Shown in pieces: positions 1-7,561 of a stretch of DNA of 64,000 bases (positions are counted from its first letter, which is position 1; every line of letters starts with the position of its first letter). Below the pieces are notes generated by a model. It was not told the DNA's origin. It did no database searches and saw only the letters and a program-made list of their open reading frames with translations. Where the stretch lies: assembly GCA_039029395.1 (NCBI GenBank), contig JBCCGG010000013.1:1-64000 (forward strand), written 5' to 3'. Source of the stretch: JBCCGG01 sp039029395. GTDB lineage: Bacteria; Pseudomonadota; Alphaproteobacteria; Kiloniellales; JAKSDN01. The position numbers and the translations under genes were made by a program.

Positions 1-377
1 ATGGCGTCGAGCGGATTGGTGATGCAGATCACGAAGGCCTTGGGGCAGTATCGCTTGATGCCGTCGGCGACCGCCTGCATGACCTTGGAGTTGGTGTCCA
101 GCAGGTCGTCCCGGCTCATGCCCGGCTTGCGCGGGATGCCGGCGGTGACGATCACCACATCCGCGCCCTTGATCGCCGAGTACTTGCTGGCGCCGAGCAG
201 CTGAGCGTCGTAGCCGACCACGGGGCCAGCCTGGGCGATGTCGAGCGCCTTTCCTTGGGGCACGCCGTCGACGATGTCGAAGAGCGCGATGTCGCCGAGC
301 TCCTTCAAGCCCGACAAGAGAGCCAAGGTGCCGCCGATCTGACCGGCTCCGATCAGTGCGATTTTCCGTCGTGCCAT
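1..377 (-). CDS. mdh: Malate dehydrogenase, N-terminal part (cut by window edge)
   Basis: Oxidises L-malate to oxaloacetate with NAD+ in the TCA cycle (cytosolic). The reverse-strand reading begins MARRKIALIGAGQIGGTLA, a Rossmann GxGxxG dinucleotide fold. It continues with ALFDIVDGVPQGKALDIAQ and then VTAGIPRKPGMSRDDLL, which carries the arginine-containing substrate loop of bacterial LDH-like malate dehydrogenases, and CITNPLDA. About 125 of some 320 residues are present; the rest lies beyond base 1. A GGGGGA element sits upstream of the ATG. The gene lies 85 bp downstream of marC on the same strand. The LDH-like fold and the MDH-type loop make the call secure. Confidence 0.97.
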   Translation of the reverse strand, partial: MARRKIALIGAGQIGGTLALLSGLKELGDIALFDIVDGVPQGKALDIAQAGPVVGYDAQLLGASKYSAIKGADVVIVTAGIPRKPGMSRDDLLDTNSKVMQAVADGIKRYCPKAFVICITNPLDA

Positions 378-462
378 GGATGAAAGTCCCCCAAGAGTGC
401 AGTGCTTGTGACGCCCAAGCGGCGAGTTTACGCCTTTTCGTCAAGGGAACAAGGCGCGCGCC

Positions 463-1092
463 TCAGGCCAGTCCCGGCAGCAGCGCCTTCATCCCGTTGG
501 CCAGCATTTGCAGCGCAATGGCCGAGAGGATCATGCCCATGATTCGGGTTACGATGCTGACGCCAGCAACCCCGAGCAAGCGACTGACTGGGCCGGCAAC
601 GGCGAATGCAAGCCAAAGCAGCACCGCGATGCCAAGGCAGATAGCCGTGATCATGGCCTTGTCGCCCACGTCGTCGAACTTTTGGGTTTGGACGATCACC
701 GTTGTGATCGCACCCGGCCCGGCGACGATCGGAATCGCCATGGGCACCACGGCGACCGAGTTCTTGCCGACCGCCTCGTCATGCTCCTCCTTGGTGTGAC
801 TCATGGCACTGGTCTTGCTGTGCAGCATGGAAAGCCCCAAGAGCAGGATGATGATCCCGCCCGCGGTCTCGAAGCCGCCGACGGTCAGCCCGAAGGCGAG
901 CATGATGAAATCGCCCAACCAGACCACCAGCACCAGAATGACAGCGATCGCGATGCCGGCGATCAGCGCCATGTGGCGCCGCTCGGACGCGGTGTTGTCG
1001 CCGGTTAATCCGGCGTAGATGGCCAGGTTGCCGACCGGATTGGTGATCGTCAGCATGGCGATCGCGAAGTGGATCAACTGAGTCGAGGTCAT
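463..1092 (-). CDS. MarC family (UPF0056) integral membrane protein
   Basis: A 209-residue polytopic inner-membrane protein with about six hydrophobic segments. It opens with the family-typical MTSTQLIHFAIAMLTITNPVGNLAIY, in which TxxNPxGN is characteristic of MarC, and has a second conserved stretch PMAIPIVAGPGAITTVI near the middle. A charged cytoplasmic loop (residues about 95-110, HTKEEHDEAVGKN) separates the two halves. The transport substrate of the family is not established, and its old link to multiple antibiotic resistance is not supported. It lies upstream of mdh on the same strand and may be co-transcribed with it. Confidence 0.92.
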   Translation of the reverse strand: MTSTQLIHFAIAMLTITNPVGNLAIYAGLTGDNTASERRHMALIAGIAIAVILVLVVWLGDFIMLAFGLTVGGFETAGGIIILLLGLSMLHSKTSAMSHTKEEHDEAVGKNSVAVVPMAIPIVAGPGAITTVIVQTQKFDDVGDKAMITAICLGIAVLLWLAFAVAGPVSRLLGVAGVSIVTRIMGMILSAIALQMLANGMKALLPGLA

Positions 1093-1110
1093 GGTCCTCG
1101 GTCTCCTTCC

Positions 1111-2022
1111 TTAGCCTCGTGGCGCTGGCTTGCGAAGCTGCACGTGAATGTGATCATCATGGCGGGCCGCGCGGCAGCCTTGAAACCGGATCAATGCGCT
1201 TGTCGCCCCCAGGCGATTGCGCAAATGGGGCTCGAGCAGCACCTTCTCGACCCCCAGTGACGCGCCCTCTCCGACCAGCCAGGCCAGCATAGCCCGGGTG
1301 CGCTCTTGATCCAGCACGCTGTCGGCGAAACGGGGTTGGAGCCAATCAAAATCCCAACGCAGGCTGCGCCAGTCGTGAAAATCAGCGCAGGGCTGCGCTT
1401 CGTCAGGCTCTGGCCCGGTGAAGGCCCAATATCCGATTGGCCAAGCGGCTCCTTTGGGGCGTGAACGGCCGTCTGCCTTGGACTCGTAGAAGAATGCCAG
1501 GTCAATCTTGCGGCCATCGTGGTGGCTCAGGTGCGGTGGCAGTGGGAAGCCGTCAAAGAACGGAAAGCTGGCGTCCAGGTAACTTACCTCGCTACCCGGA
1601 AAATGGTCGGCCAGATGTCGGGATAGGCCGTCCAGTAGGCCATGAACCTCCGGAACCGCGTAGTGTCGATTGGCCAGGCAGAAGATGGCGCTAGCGGCTC
1701 CGTAGGGTCGCGCCTGCTCGGCGTAGCAGGGCAGGGCCACGCGACCGAACTGACTAGCCAGAGGCGGCACCACGAAGAGCGTTACGGCGAGATAAGCTAG
1801 CGCGAAACCTATCACCGAAGCAGGCCAAGCCAGCCAAGCTCCGGAGGGCCGAAGGACGCGGTGTAGGCGCCTGAGGGCTGGAAGCATGACCCAAAGGAGC
1901 ACGCCGCCAATCTGGGTCGTTGCCGTGAACGCAAGGATGATGACGAACATAAGCGCCGCGCCAAGCTTTGAGACCGAAAGAAAGGCGAAGGGTCCGAGTA
2001 AAACCTCCCGGGCCAAAGACAT
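1111..2022 (-). CDS. Membrane-anchored protein with LAS-peptidase-like C-terminal motifs
   Basis: 303 residues. Two or three hydrophobic segments fill roughly residues 1-95. After them comes a soluble domain with HLSHHDGRKIDLAFFY (about residues 163-178) and ARHDDHIHVQL close to the C-terminus. An HxxxxxxD motif followed by a distal HxH is the zinc-ligand pattern of LAS-type peptidases (M15/M74, MepA-like murein endopeptidases), so a cell-wall hydrolase facing the periplasm is plausible. I do not recognise the full-length family, and fusion of such a domain to an N-terminal membrane segment is unusual. The zinc-site reading is inference from motif spacing only. Confidence 0.6.
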   Translation of the reverse strand: MSLAREVLLGPFAFLSVSKLGAALMFVIILAFTATTQIGGVLLWVMLPALRRLHRVLRPSGAWLAWPASVIGFALAYLAVTLFVVPPLASQFGRVALPCYAEQARPYGAASAIFCLANRHYAVPEVHGLLDGLSRHLADHFPGSEVSYLDASFPFFDGFPLPPHLSHHDGRKIDLAFFYESKADGRSRPKGAAWPIGYWAFTGPEPDEAQPCADFHDWRSLRWDFDWLQPRFADSVLDQERTRAMLAWLVGEGASLGVEKVLLEPHLRNRLGATSALIRFQGCRAARHDDHIHVQLRKPAPRG

Positions 2023-2031
2023 GGGGGGCGC

Positions 2032-3171
2032 CTAACCTTGGCTCGCGTGCGGTAGCTCCAAGTACTCGGACGAGCGCATCTCCTGCAGACGGCTGACCGT
2101 GCGCTCGAACTCGAAGGCGCCGTGGCCGGTCGGGTAGAGCTTTTCTGGCGGCGCCGCGGCCGAGAGCACGAGCTTGACCTTGGCCTCGTAGAGTGCGTCG
2201 ATCAAAGTCATGAAGCGCCGCGCCTCGTTGCGCTTGTTTTCGCTCAAACTCGGGACATCGGCCAAAATCACAGTGTGATAGCGCTCGGCGATTGCCAAAT
2301 AGTCGCCTGCGCCGAGCGGGTTTGCGCAGAGCTCTTCGAAGCCGAAGCGGGCGACCCCGCGGGCCGCGCGGGCGACCGGGATTGTTCGGCCCTTGATCTC
2401 TATTTCCTCAGCCTCGGGCAGGGCGCCCTCGGTCAGGCGCTCGAAGGCTTCGTTGAGCGCTGCGACCGCACGTGGACCGAGCGGCGCATGATAGACGTCG
2501 ATGTCCAGGACACGCTGGCGCCGGTAATCTCGCCCACCGTCCAGCTCGAGCACGTCGAGGCGGTCTTTCAGAAGCGCCACGAATGGCAGGAAGCGTTCTC
2601 GCTGAAGGCCGCCAGTATAGAGGTCGTCTGGCGGCCAGTTGGAGGTTGCGACCACAACCACGCCCAACTCGAAGAGCGATTCGAATAGCCGGCCCAAGAT
2701 CATGGCGTCGGCGATGTTGACCACATGGAACTCGTCGAAGCACAAGAGCCAGGCCTGGCCGGCCAGATCCTCGGCCAGCTTCGGCAGTGGGTCCTCCTTG
2801 CCGCCCTTGGTCTCCTTGCGCCAGGTGTGCAGTCGGTCGTGCATCTCTTGCATAAAGGCGTGGAAGTGGACCCGGCGCTTGGCCTCGACCGGAGCACCAG
2901 CGAAAAAGAGATCCATCAGCATCGATTTACCGGTGCCCACACCGCCGTAAATGTAGAGTCCTTGCGGTGGCTCGACCCGACGCCGGGCCAGGCCCAAGCG
3001 GGCCTTCCATCCGCCCTGGCCCGAGGCTGGGTCGTAGTTCTTCAGCGCGTTGGCCAGACTCTGCAGTTTCTCGGCGGTCAGCTCCTGGCCTGGGTCGGGC
3101 AGGAGCTCGCCGGCCCGCTTGCGCGCCCGATAGGCGGCCAAAGGCCCTTCGGGCGCGGTCGTTTGACTCAT
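2032..3171 (-). CDS. zapE: AFG1-family ATPase, cell division protein ZapE
   Basis: A P-loop ATPase of about 379 residues. The Walker A is GGVGTGKSMLMDLFF, followed by the AFG1-typical RVHFHAFMQEMHDRLH and Walker B LLCFDEFHVVNIADAM. VVVATSNWPPDDLYTGGLQR contains the sensor region. The family modulates the FtsZ ring in bacteria (ZapE) and assists membrane protein turnover in mitochondria. I chose the ATG giving MSQTTAPEG because it overlaps the stop of the upstream SDR gene as ATGA, which implies translational coupling. The longer upstream reading is arginine-rich and not family-like. In many alphaproteobacteria this gene sits next to mdh, as it nearly does here. Confidence 0.93.
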   Translation of the reverse strand: MSQTTAPEGPLAAYRARKRAGELLPDPGQELTAEKLQSLANALKNYDPASGQGGWKARLGLARRRVEPPQGLYIYGGVGTGKSMLMDLFFAGAPVEAKRRVHFHAFMQEMHDRLHTWRKETKGGKEDPLPKLAEDLAGQAWLLCFDEFHVVNIADAMILGRLFESLFELGVVVVATSNWPPDDLYTGGLQRERFLPFVALLKDRLDVLELDGGRDYRRQRVLDIDVYHAPLGPRAVAALNEAFERLTEGALPEAEEIEIKGRTIPVARAARGVARFGFEELCANPLGAGDYLAIAERYHTVILADVPSLSENKRNEARRFMTLIDALYEAKVKLVLSAAAPPEKLYPTGHGAFEFERTVSRLQEMRSSEYLELPHASQG

Positions 3172-3914
3172 CGACCGCCAGCCACGCGCAGGATCGCGCC
3201 GGTGACGTAGGAGGCCGCATCGGACAAAAGCCAAAGGATCGGCTCGGCCAACTCCTCGACTTCAGCGGCCCGGCCGATCGGCACTTTGGGCGCGTCGCGC
3301 TCGAGCCGGTCGCTCAAGCCCGCGGCGGCGTGAATCTCGGTCTTGACGAAGCCCGGCGCCACCCCGTTGACGCGGATGCCGTCGCCGGCGACCTCCTTGG
3401 CGAGGCCGATGGTCAGGCTGTTGATGCCCCCCTTGGCGGCGGCATACCAGACGTACTCGTTGGGGCTGCCGATAGTTGCTGCGCCGGACGACAGGTTGAC
3501 GATCGCGCCTCCGGTCCCTCCGTTCTTTATCGACATGCGCCGCACCGCTGCCCGGGAACAATAGAGCGCACCGAGCAGGTTGACTTCGACCACCCGGCGC
3601 AGGGTCTCGCCCGGGCAGTCCTCCAGGCGATTGATCAATCCGGTTGCGCCGGCATTGTTGACGAGGCCGGTGATCGGTCCAAGGTCTTGCTGACAGGTCT
3701 CGAACAAGGTCTCAACCTGATCCTCGCGGGCGACATCGGCTTGCACGGCGATCGCCCGGCCGCCATCGCCAGCAATCGCCTCGACAACGTCCTGGGCGGC
3801 GCTGGCATTGGATTGGTAATTGACACAGACGCTGTAGCCTCGCGTGGCGGCCAGGCGTGCGGTCGCGGCACCGATCCCCCGGCTGGCGCCAGTCACTACC
3901 AAAACTCCGGACAT
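3168..3914 (-). CDS. SDR family NAD(P)-dependent oxidoreductase
   Basis: 248 residues of a classical short-chain dehydrogenase. The cofactor loop is VVTGASRGIGAATARLA, followed by NNAGATGLI, a catalytic Ser in NLSSGAATIG, and the active-site YAAAKGG (YxxxK). The C-terminal PGFVKTEIHAA and YVTGAILRVAGGR are typical of FabG-like members. The substrate cannot be told; the adjacent genes do not form a recognisable pathway. Its stop overlaps the zapE start by 4 bp, so the two are probably co-translated. Confidence 0.9.
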   Translation of the reverse strand: MSGVLVVTGASRGIGAATARLAATRGYSVCVNYQSNASAAQDVVEAIAGDGGRAIAVQADVAREDQVETLFETCQQDLGPITGLVNNAGATGLINRLEDCPGETLRRVVEVNLLGALYCSRAAVRRMSIKNGGTGGAIVNLSSGAATIGSPNEYVWYAAAKGGINSLTIGLAKEVAGDGIRVNGVAPGFVKTEIHAAAGLSDRLERDAPKVPIGRAAEVEELAEPILWLLSDAASYVTGAILRVAGGR

Positions 3915-3992
3915 TCCCCCAAACCCCCGGCTGCGTGCCTGAACAATGGGCTGGAGTTTAGCTTGGCGCCGCGGGTCGCAAAAGCTTCGGAG

Positions 3993-4343
3993 TCAGAACT
4001 TTTCCTGCCCGTATGTGCGGAATGAATCGGGGAAATCCCGGTAGAGCGCGAAAAACAGATCCTTGACCTTGGAATTGACCGCGAAGTGGGCGCTTTCGAG
4101 CGGCTCGGCACGACGGCCAACCTGCTGGAAGGCCCGCTCTAGCTGAGCCATGTCACGCACCTCCATGAGCAGCAGGAACTCGCCCGGCGATCGCGGCCCC
4201 AGGCCCAGCTTGCGCCGCAGCAACCGATGTCCCTCGATCAGACCACTTTCCTTGAGGCGGGTCATGTAGGCCTCAAGGTCGGCGACGAAATCCGCGTCGT
4301 GTACACCGTCTTGCAGACCAAAAGACGCCAAATAGCAGTCCAT
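3993..4343 (-). CDS. Small conserved protein, DUF6614-like
   Basis: A 116-residue soluble protein with no signal or membrane segment. The reading MDCYLASFGLQDGVHD...LRRKLGLGPRSPGEFLLLMEV...HFAVNSKVKDLFFALYRDFPD resembles, from memory, the small alphaproteobacterial family DUF6614, a possible ferredoxin-like alpha/beta barrel. No catalytic residues are evident. It lies divergent from the GntR regulator gene with an intergenic stretch of about 90 bp holding a dyad element, so its expression may share that control. The family name is moderately sure; the function is unknown. Confidence 0.7.
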   Translation of the reverse strand: MDCYLASFGLQDGVHDADFVADLEAYMTRLKESGLIEGHRLLRRKLGLGPRSPGEFLLLMEVRDMAQLERAFQQVGRRAEPLESAHFAVNSKVKDLFFALYRDFPDSFRTYGQEKF

Positions 4344-4392
4344 ATCGTCTGTCTTCCTTATCCAGCCTTTTCATTCCAGGCGCGCGATGGTA

Positions 4393-4422
4393 ATTTTAGT
4401 ATACAAATTTGTCGACAAAAAT
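4393..4422. promoter_or_regulatory. 30-bp dyad operator candidate of the GntR/FCD regulator
   Basis: Two 15-bp arms match in 12 of 15 positions with no spacer; the core is ACAAATTTGT flanked by GT and AC. It lies 9 bp before the preferred ATG of the GntR/FCD gene, in AT-rich DNA unlike its surroundings. FCD-type GntR regulators commonly bind such short AT-centred palindromes and repress their own gene, so autoregulation and control of the adjacent GST gene are likely (inference). Confidence 0.6.
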
Positions 4423-4431
4423 AGTGCGAGG

Positions 4432-5115
4432 ATGCCGAAGACATCGCGCGGCGCGACCCAAAGCCGGGTTTACGAGTCGGTTCGCAGGATGGCCATGCAC
4501 TACGAGCTGCGGCCCGGCGAGACCGTTAACGAATCTGCCCTGGCGGCACGCCTTGGGGTCAGCCGGACGCCGTTGCGCGAGGCGCTCAGCCGGTTGGTGA
4601 CTGAGCGCCTAATGAGCTTCGTGCCCAACAAGGGTTTCTACTGCCGCACTCTTAGTCCCGAGGAGGTCTGCTATCTTTTCGAGGTGCGTGAAGCTCTAGA
4701 GGTGAGCGGCTTCAAGCTGGCCTGCGCGCGCGCCACCGACGAGGAGATCGCGCGCTTTGCCGAACAAGCGGCCGCTATCGCAAGATCGGCCGGGGAAATC
4801 TCCGCGCGTGAGAGGGCGCTCGGCGACGAAGCGTTTCACGAGGATCTGGTGGCGCTTTCCGGCAACCCGGAGCTGCTCGCCACCCTCAAGAGCATCAACG
4901 CCCGCATCCTTTTTGTGCGCGAGATCGAGAACGAGCGGGCTGGCCGGGCGCCAGATCTGAAGGAGGAACACGCCGCAATCGTAGCGGCGCTTGCAGGCCG
5001 CAAGGCGGGCAAGGGTGCACGGATTCTGAGCTGCCACCTGACCATGACCTTGGAGGATGCGCTCGCTGTGATTAAGGAGGCGATCGCCCGCTCCTATCTA
5101 ACCCGCTCGGCATGA
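4432..5115 (+). CDS. GntR family transcriptional regulator, FCD (FadR) subfamily
   Basis: About 227 residues. The N-terminal winged helix has RVYESVRRMAMHYELRPGE, then the recognition helix ESALAARLGVSRTPLREALSRL. A C-terminal all-helical FCD ligand domain begins near EEVCYLFEVREALE, and metal or ligand-binding His/Asp candidates occur in AFHEDLVALSGN. I prefer the ATG at 4432: the in-frame ATG at 4387 would put the 30-bp operator palindrome inside the coding sequence. Its ribosome site is nonetheless poor, with GAGG immediately adjacent. The GST gene follows after 25 bp, probably in the same transcript, which suggests regulation of a catabolic or detoxification function. Confidence 0.9.
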   Translation: MPKTSRGATQSRVYESVRRMAMHYELRPGETVNESALAARLGVSRTPLREALSRLVTERLMSFVPNKGFYCRTLSPEEVCYLFEVREALEVSGFKLACARATDEEIARFAEQAAAIARSAGEISARERALGDEAFHEDLVALSGNPELLATLKSINARILFVREIENERAGRAPDLKEEHAAIVAALAGRKAGKGARILSCHLTMTLEDALAVIKEAIARSYLTRSA

Positions 5116-5140
5116 GCAGCGGCCCAGAGGAGACTCTGCT

Positions 5141-5842
5141 ATGTCCTTGATCCTGTACGAGCGCCTGGTTGGCGGCGATCGGCGGCCGAGCCCGTTTTGT
5201 TGGCGCGCCCGTTTCGCCCTGGCGCACAAGGGTCTTTCGCCGGAGATCGTCGCCATCAGGTTCACCGAGGCCAAGCGGGTCGCGTTTAGCGGTCAGGGCA
5301 AGGTACCGGTCCTGGTCGATGGCGAGGAGGTGATCTGGGACAGCTGGTCGATCGCCTGTTATCTGGAAAAGGCCTATCCTGACCGGCCTTCGCTGTTCGG
5401 CGGGGCCGGCGGCCAGGCGCTGGCCCGATTCGTCAACCACTGGGTCGAGTGCACGCTACAGCAAGCCCTCGCCGTGCCCTTCGTGCCGTCGCTCTACGAC
5501 CTGCTCGAGCCCGTCGACAAGGCCTACTTCCGAGAGACTCGGGAAGCTCGTTTTGGCCGAAGCCTGGAATCGCTCCGCGGCGAGCGTGCCGGCTTCATGA
5601 CGGGCCTGGCCGAGGTCCTGGCGCCGCTTCGCCTGCGGCTGTCGGAGGCACCCTTCCTTTGCGGTGAGGTGCCGGCTTACGGCGACTATTTGGTCTTCGC
5701 CGTGTTCCAGTGGGCACGTTGCACCGACCCCGAAGATCTGCTGCCGGATCCGGACTGTCCGATCCGCGCTTGGCGGGCCCGCATGCTGGATCTCTTCGAG
5801 GGCCTGGCCCGTTCGGTTCCGGCCTTCGAGAGCGCAGCCTAA
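5141..5842 (+). CDS. Glutathione S-transferase family protein
   Basis: 233 residues. The N-terminal thioredoxin-like domain contains SPFCWRARFALAHKGL (Ser/Cys active-site position in the first helix), the cis-Pro segment GKVPVLVDGEEVIWDSWSIACYLE, and the glutathione-binding E/DS pair. An all-helical C-terminal domain follows. An AGAGGAG ribosome site precedes the ATG. Co-location with the GntR regulator suggests induced expression by a small organic ligand. The substrate is unknown; similar proteins include beta-etherase-like and detoxifying GSTs. Confidence 0.88.
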   Translation: MSLILYERLVGGDRRPSPFCWRARFALAHKGLSPEIVAIRFTEAKRVAFSGQGKVPVLVDGEEVIWDSWSIACYLEKAYPDRPSLFGGAGGQALARFVNHWVECTLQQALAVPFVPSLYDLLEPVDKAYFRETREARFGRSLESLRGERAGFMTGLAEVLAPLRLRLSEAPFLCGEVPAYGDYLVFAVFQWARCTDPEDLLPDPDCPIRAWRARMLDLFEGLARSVPAFESAA

Positions 5843-5906
5843 GGGACGGTCAAGCCGAACCGCTTGGCCATCGCTGCGATTTCCACCTGATCGGGCCGGC
5901 TTGATC

Positions 5907-7265
5907 CTATTGCGCCGCCGCGAGCCCCGGCGCGAAGGCCGTTTCCATCTCCCTGCGGATTGCCAGGGCGCTCGAGCCGGTCTCCAGGTCGACATCTTGG
6001 GTGGTTAGGATCTCACCCTTGGCGACTGGCCGGGTGACGGCGATGCCGTGGGCCAAGCCGATCGGCAGGGCGCCTTGAGCGAGGCTTGCGGCGGCCGGCA
6101 GCAGACGGCCCCAGACGCAAGCGCCGCCCTCGCCGTCGAGTGTTTCGCCGACCGCCAGGTCGCGCTTGGCAACCGCGGCAACATCGGCACGAAAGCCCTC
6201 GGGCGCGCCGGTCGGCTCGCCGCGCAGGGCGGCCGAAAGCACGGACACCGGCAGCTCGAGCCCGATCAGATGATAAGGCCGATAGAGCGCGCTGTAGCGG
6301 CCGCTCTTGTCGGTGACCAGTCCGTATTCTTGGAAGCAGCGCGCGGTGTAGTCACCCGGCGCTTCGAAGACCACATAGGTGCCCCAGCGCAGGTCGCGGT
6401 CGATCGGGCCGCCGTCCCGTTCCAAGCAGGACACCACCTCGACCTGGCCCTTGGCCTCGAGTGTGCCGCCCTCGCCACGTGGCTTGAGGATCTCGGCCAG
6501 ATCGTCGACATGGGCCGGCGGAAAGCCGAGGCCGGCAGCGGGTGCGGCGAGACCGGTCGCGTTGGCGACCGCGGCCATCTCGATCGCCGATTTGGTGCCG
6601 TCCAGGAAAGAGTTGAACATCTTGGGGTTCATGCCGCCAGCAGCCGCCCGCTCCGGGCTCATCCCGTAGTGGCCCCAGACCGTCTCCGGCGTCGAATCGT
6701 GATAGGACGGCAGGTATTTGGTGCCTTTGCCGGCCGCGACCACGGTCAGGCCGCAGGCACGCGCCCAGTCGACCTGCTCGCAGATCAAGGCTGGCTGGTC
6801 GCCGTAGGCCAGCGAGTAGACCAGCCCAGCGGCCGAGGCCTCGCGGGCCAGAAGCGCTCCGGCCAGGACGTCGGCTTCCACATTGACCATGACTATGTGC
6901 TTGCCATGGCGGCAGGCCGCCCGCGCGTGACCTAGGCCCGCCGCCGGGTCGCCAGTTGCCTCGATCACCACCTCCAGGCCGTCGGCGGCGATCAGCGCCA
7001 TGGAATCGTCCGTAACATGGGTGGCGCCGGACTCGACGGCGGCGGACAGAGACGGCGCCTCGAAACGCGCCTGCGGCCAGCCACTTGCCCTCAGCGCGTC
7101 CCGTGCCCGAGCCGGACTCAGGTCGGCGACAGCCATAACGTGAAGGCCGGCCAACCCCTTGGCTTGGGCCAGGAACATCGTTCCAAACTTGCCGGCGCCG
7201 ATCAGTCCGACCCGCAGTGGTCGATCGGCGGCCGCGCGGGTCTGTAGAAGGCGAAAGAGGTTCAT
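5907..7265 (-). CDS. NAD(P)-binding oxidoreductase with C-terminal SAF domain
   Basis: About 452 residues. The Rossmann start RVGLIGAGKFGTMFLAQAKG resembles homoserine dehydrogenase and Gfo/Idh/MocA folds. A middle region has AAGKGTKYLPSYHDSTPETVWGHYG, and the last ~70 residues form a SAF-like domain (LPIGLAHGIAVTRPVAKGEILTTQDVDL). The family catalyses oxidation or dehydration-like steps on hydroxy acids or sugar acids, but I cannot assign a substrate. I chose the ATG giving MNLFRLLQTR. The earlier in-frame start would run into the divergent DUF6494 gene. Confidence 0.82.
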   Translation of the reverse strand: MNLFRLLQTRAAADRPLRVGLIGAGKFGTMFLAQAKGLAGLHVMAVADLSPARARDALRASGWPQARFEAPSLSAAVESGATHVTDDSMALIAADGLEVVIEATGDPAAGLGHARAACRHGKHIVMVNVEADVLAGALLAREASAAGLVYSLAYGDQPALICEQVDWARACGLTVVAAGKGTKYLPSYHDSTPETVWGHYGMSPERAAAGGMNPKMFNSFLDGTKSAIEMAAVANATGLAAPAAGLGFPPAHVDDLAEILKPRGEGGTLEAKGQVEVVSCLERDGGPIDRDLRWGTYVVFEAPGDYTARCFQEYGLVTDKSGRYSALYRPYHLIGLELPVSVLSAALRGEPTGAPEGFRADVAAVAKRDLAVGETLDGEGGACVWGRLLPAAASLAQGALPIGLAHGIAVTRPVAKGEILTTQDVDLETGSSALAIRREMETAFAPGLAAAQ

Positions 7266-7341
7266 GGCGTCCTGTCCTGGTGCTTGTGCCGTGCTTGCTG
7301 CTATCTTCCCCGGCCGGGTCACCGCACACAAGAGGACTGGA

Positions 7342-7548
7342 ATGAACGAAGACCAATTCAATATGGAGGTGCGTAAGCTCCTCAAAAAAGTCGGCGTCAC
7401 GTCTCAGCGCGAGATCGAGGGCGCCGTACGTCAGGCGATTGCCGACGGCAAGCTAAGCGGCAATGAGACACTTCAGGTCCAGGTCGACCTCAAGATCGAC
7501 GCGCTCGGCGTCAGCCACCGAATCGACGGCAGTATCGCACTGGAGTAG
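7342..7548 (+). CDS. Small DUF6494 family protein
   Basis: 68 residues starting MNEDQFNMEVRKLLKKVGVT, followed by SQREIEGAVRQAIADGKLSG and ending in a short beta-rich tail. The pattern fits DUF6494 (a small alphaproteobacterial protein of unknown function). An AGAGGA ribosome site precedes the ATG. It is divergent from the SAF-domain oxidoreductase with about 76 bp between starts. No enzymatic residues are visible. Confidence 0.82.
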   Translation: MNEDQFNMEVRKLLKKVGVTSQREIEGAVRQAIADGKLSGNETLQVQVDLKIDALGVSHRIDGSIALE

Positions 7549-7561
7549 GCGCTGCAGGGGC

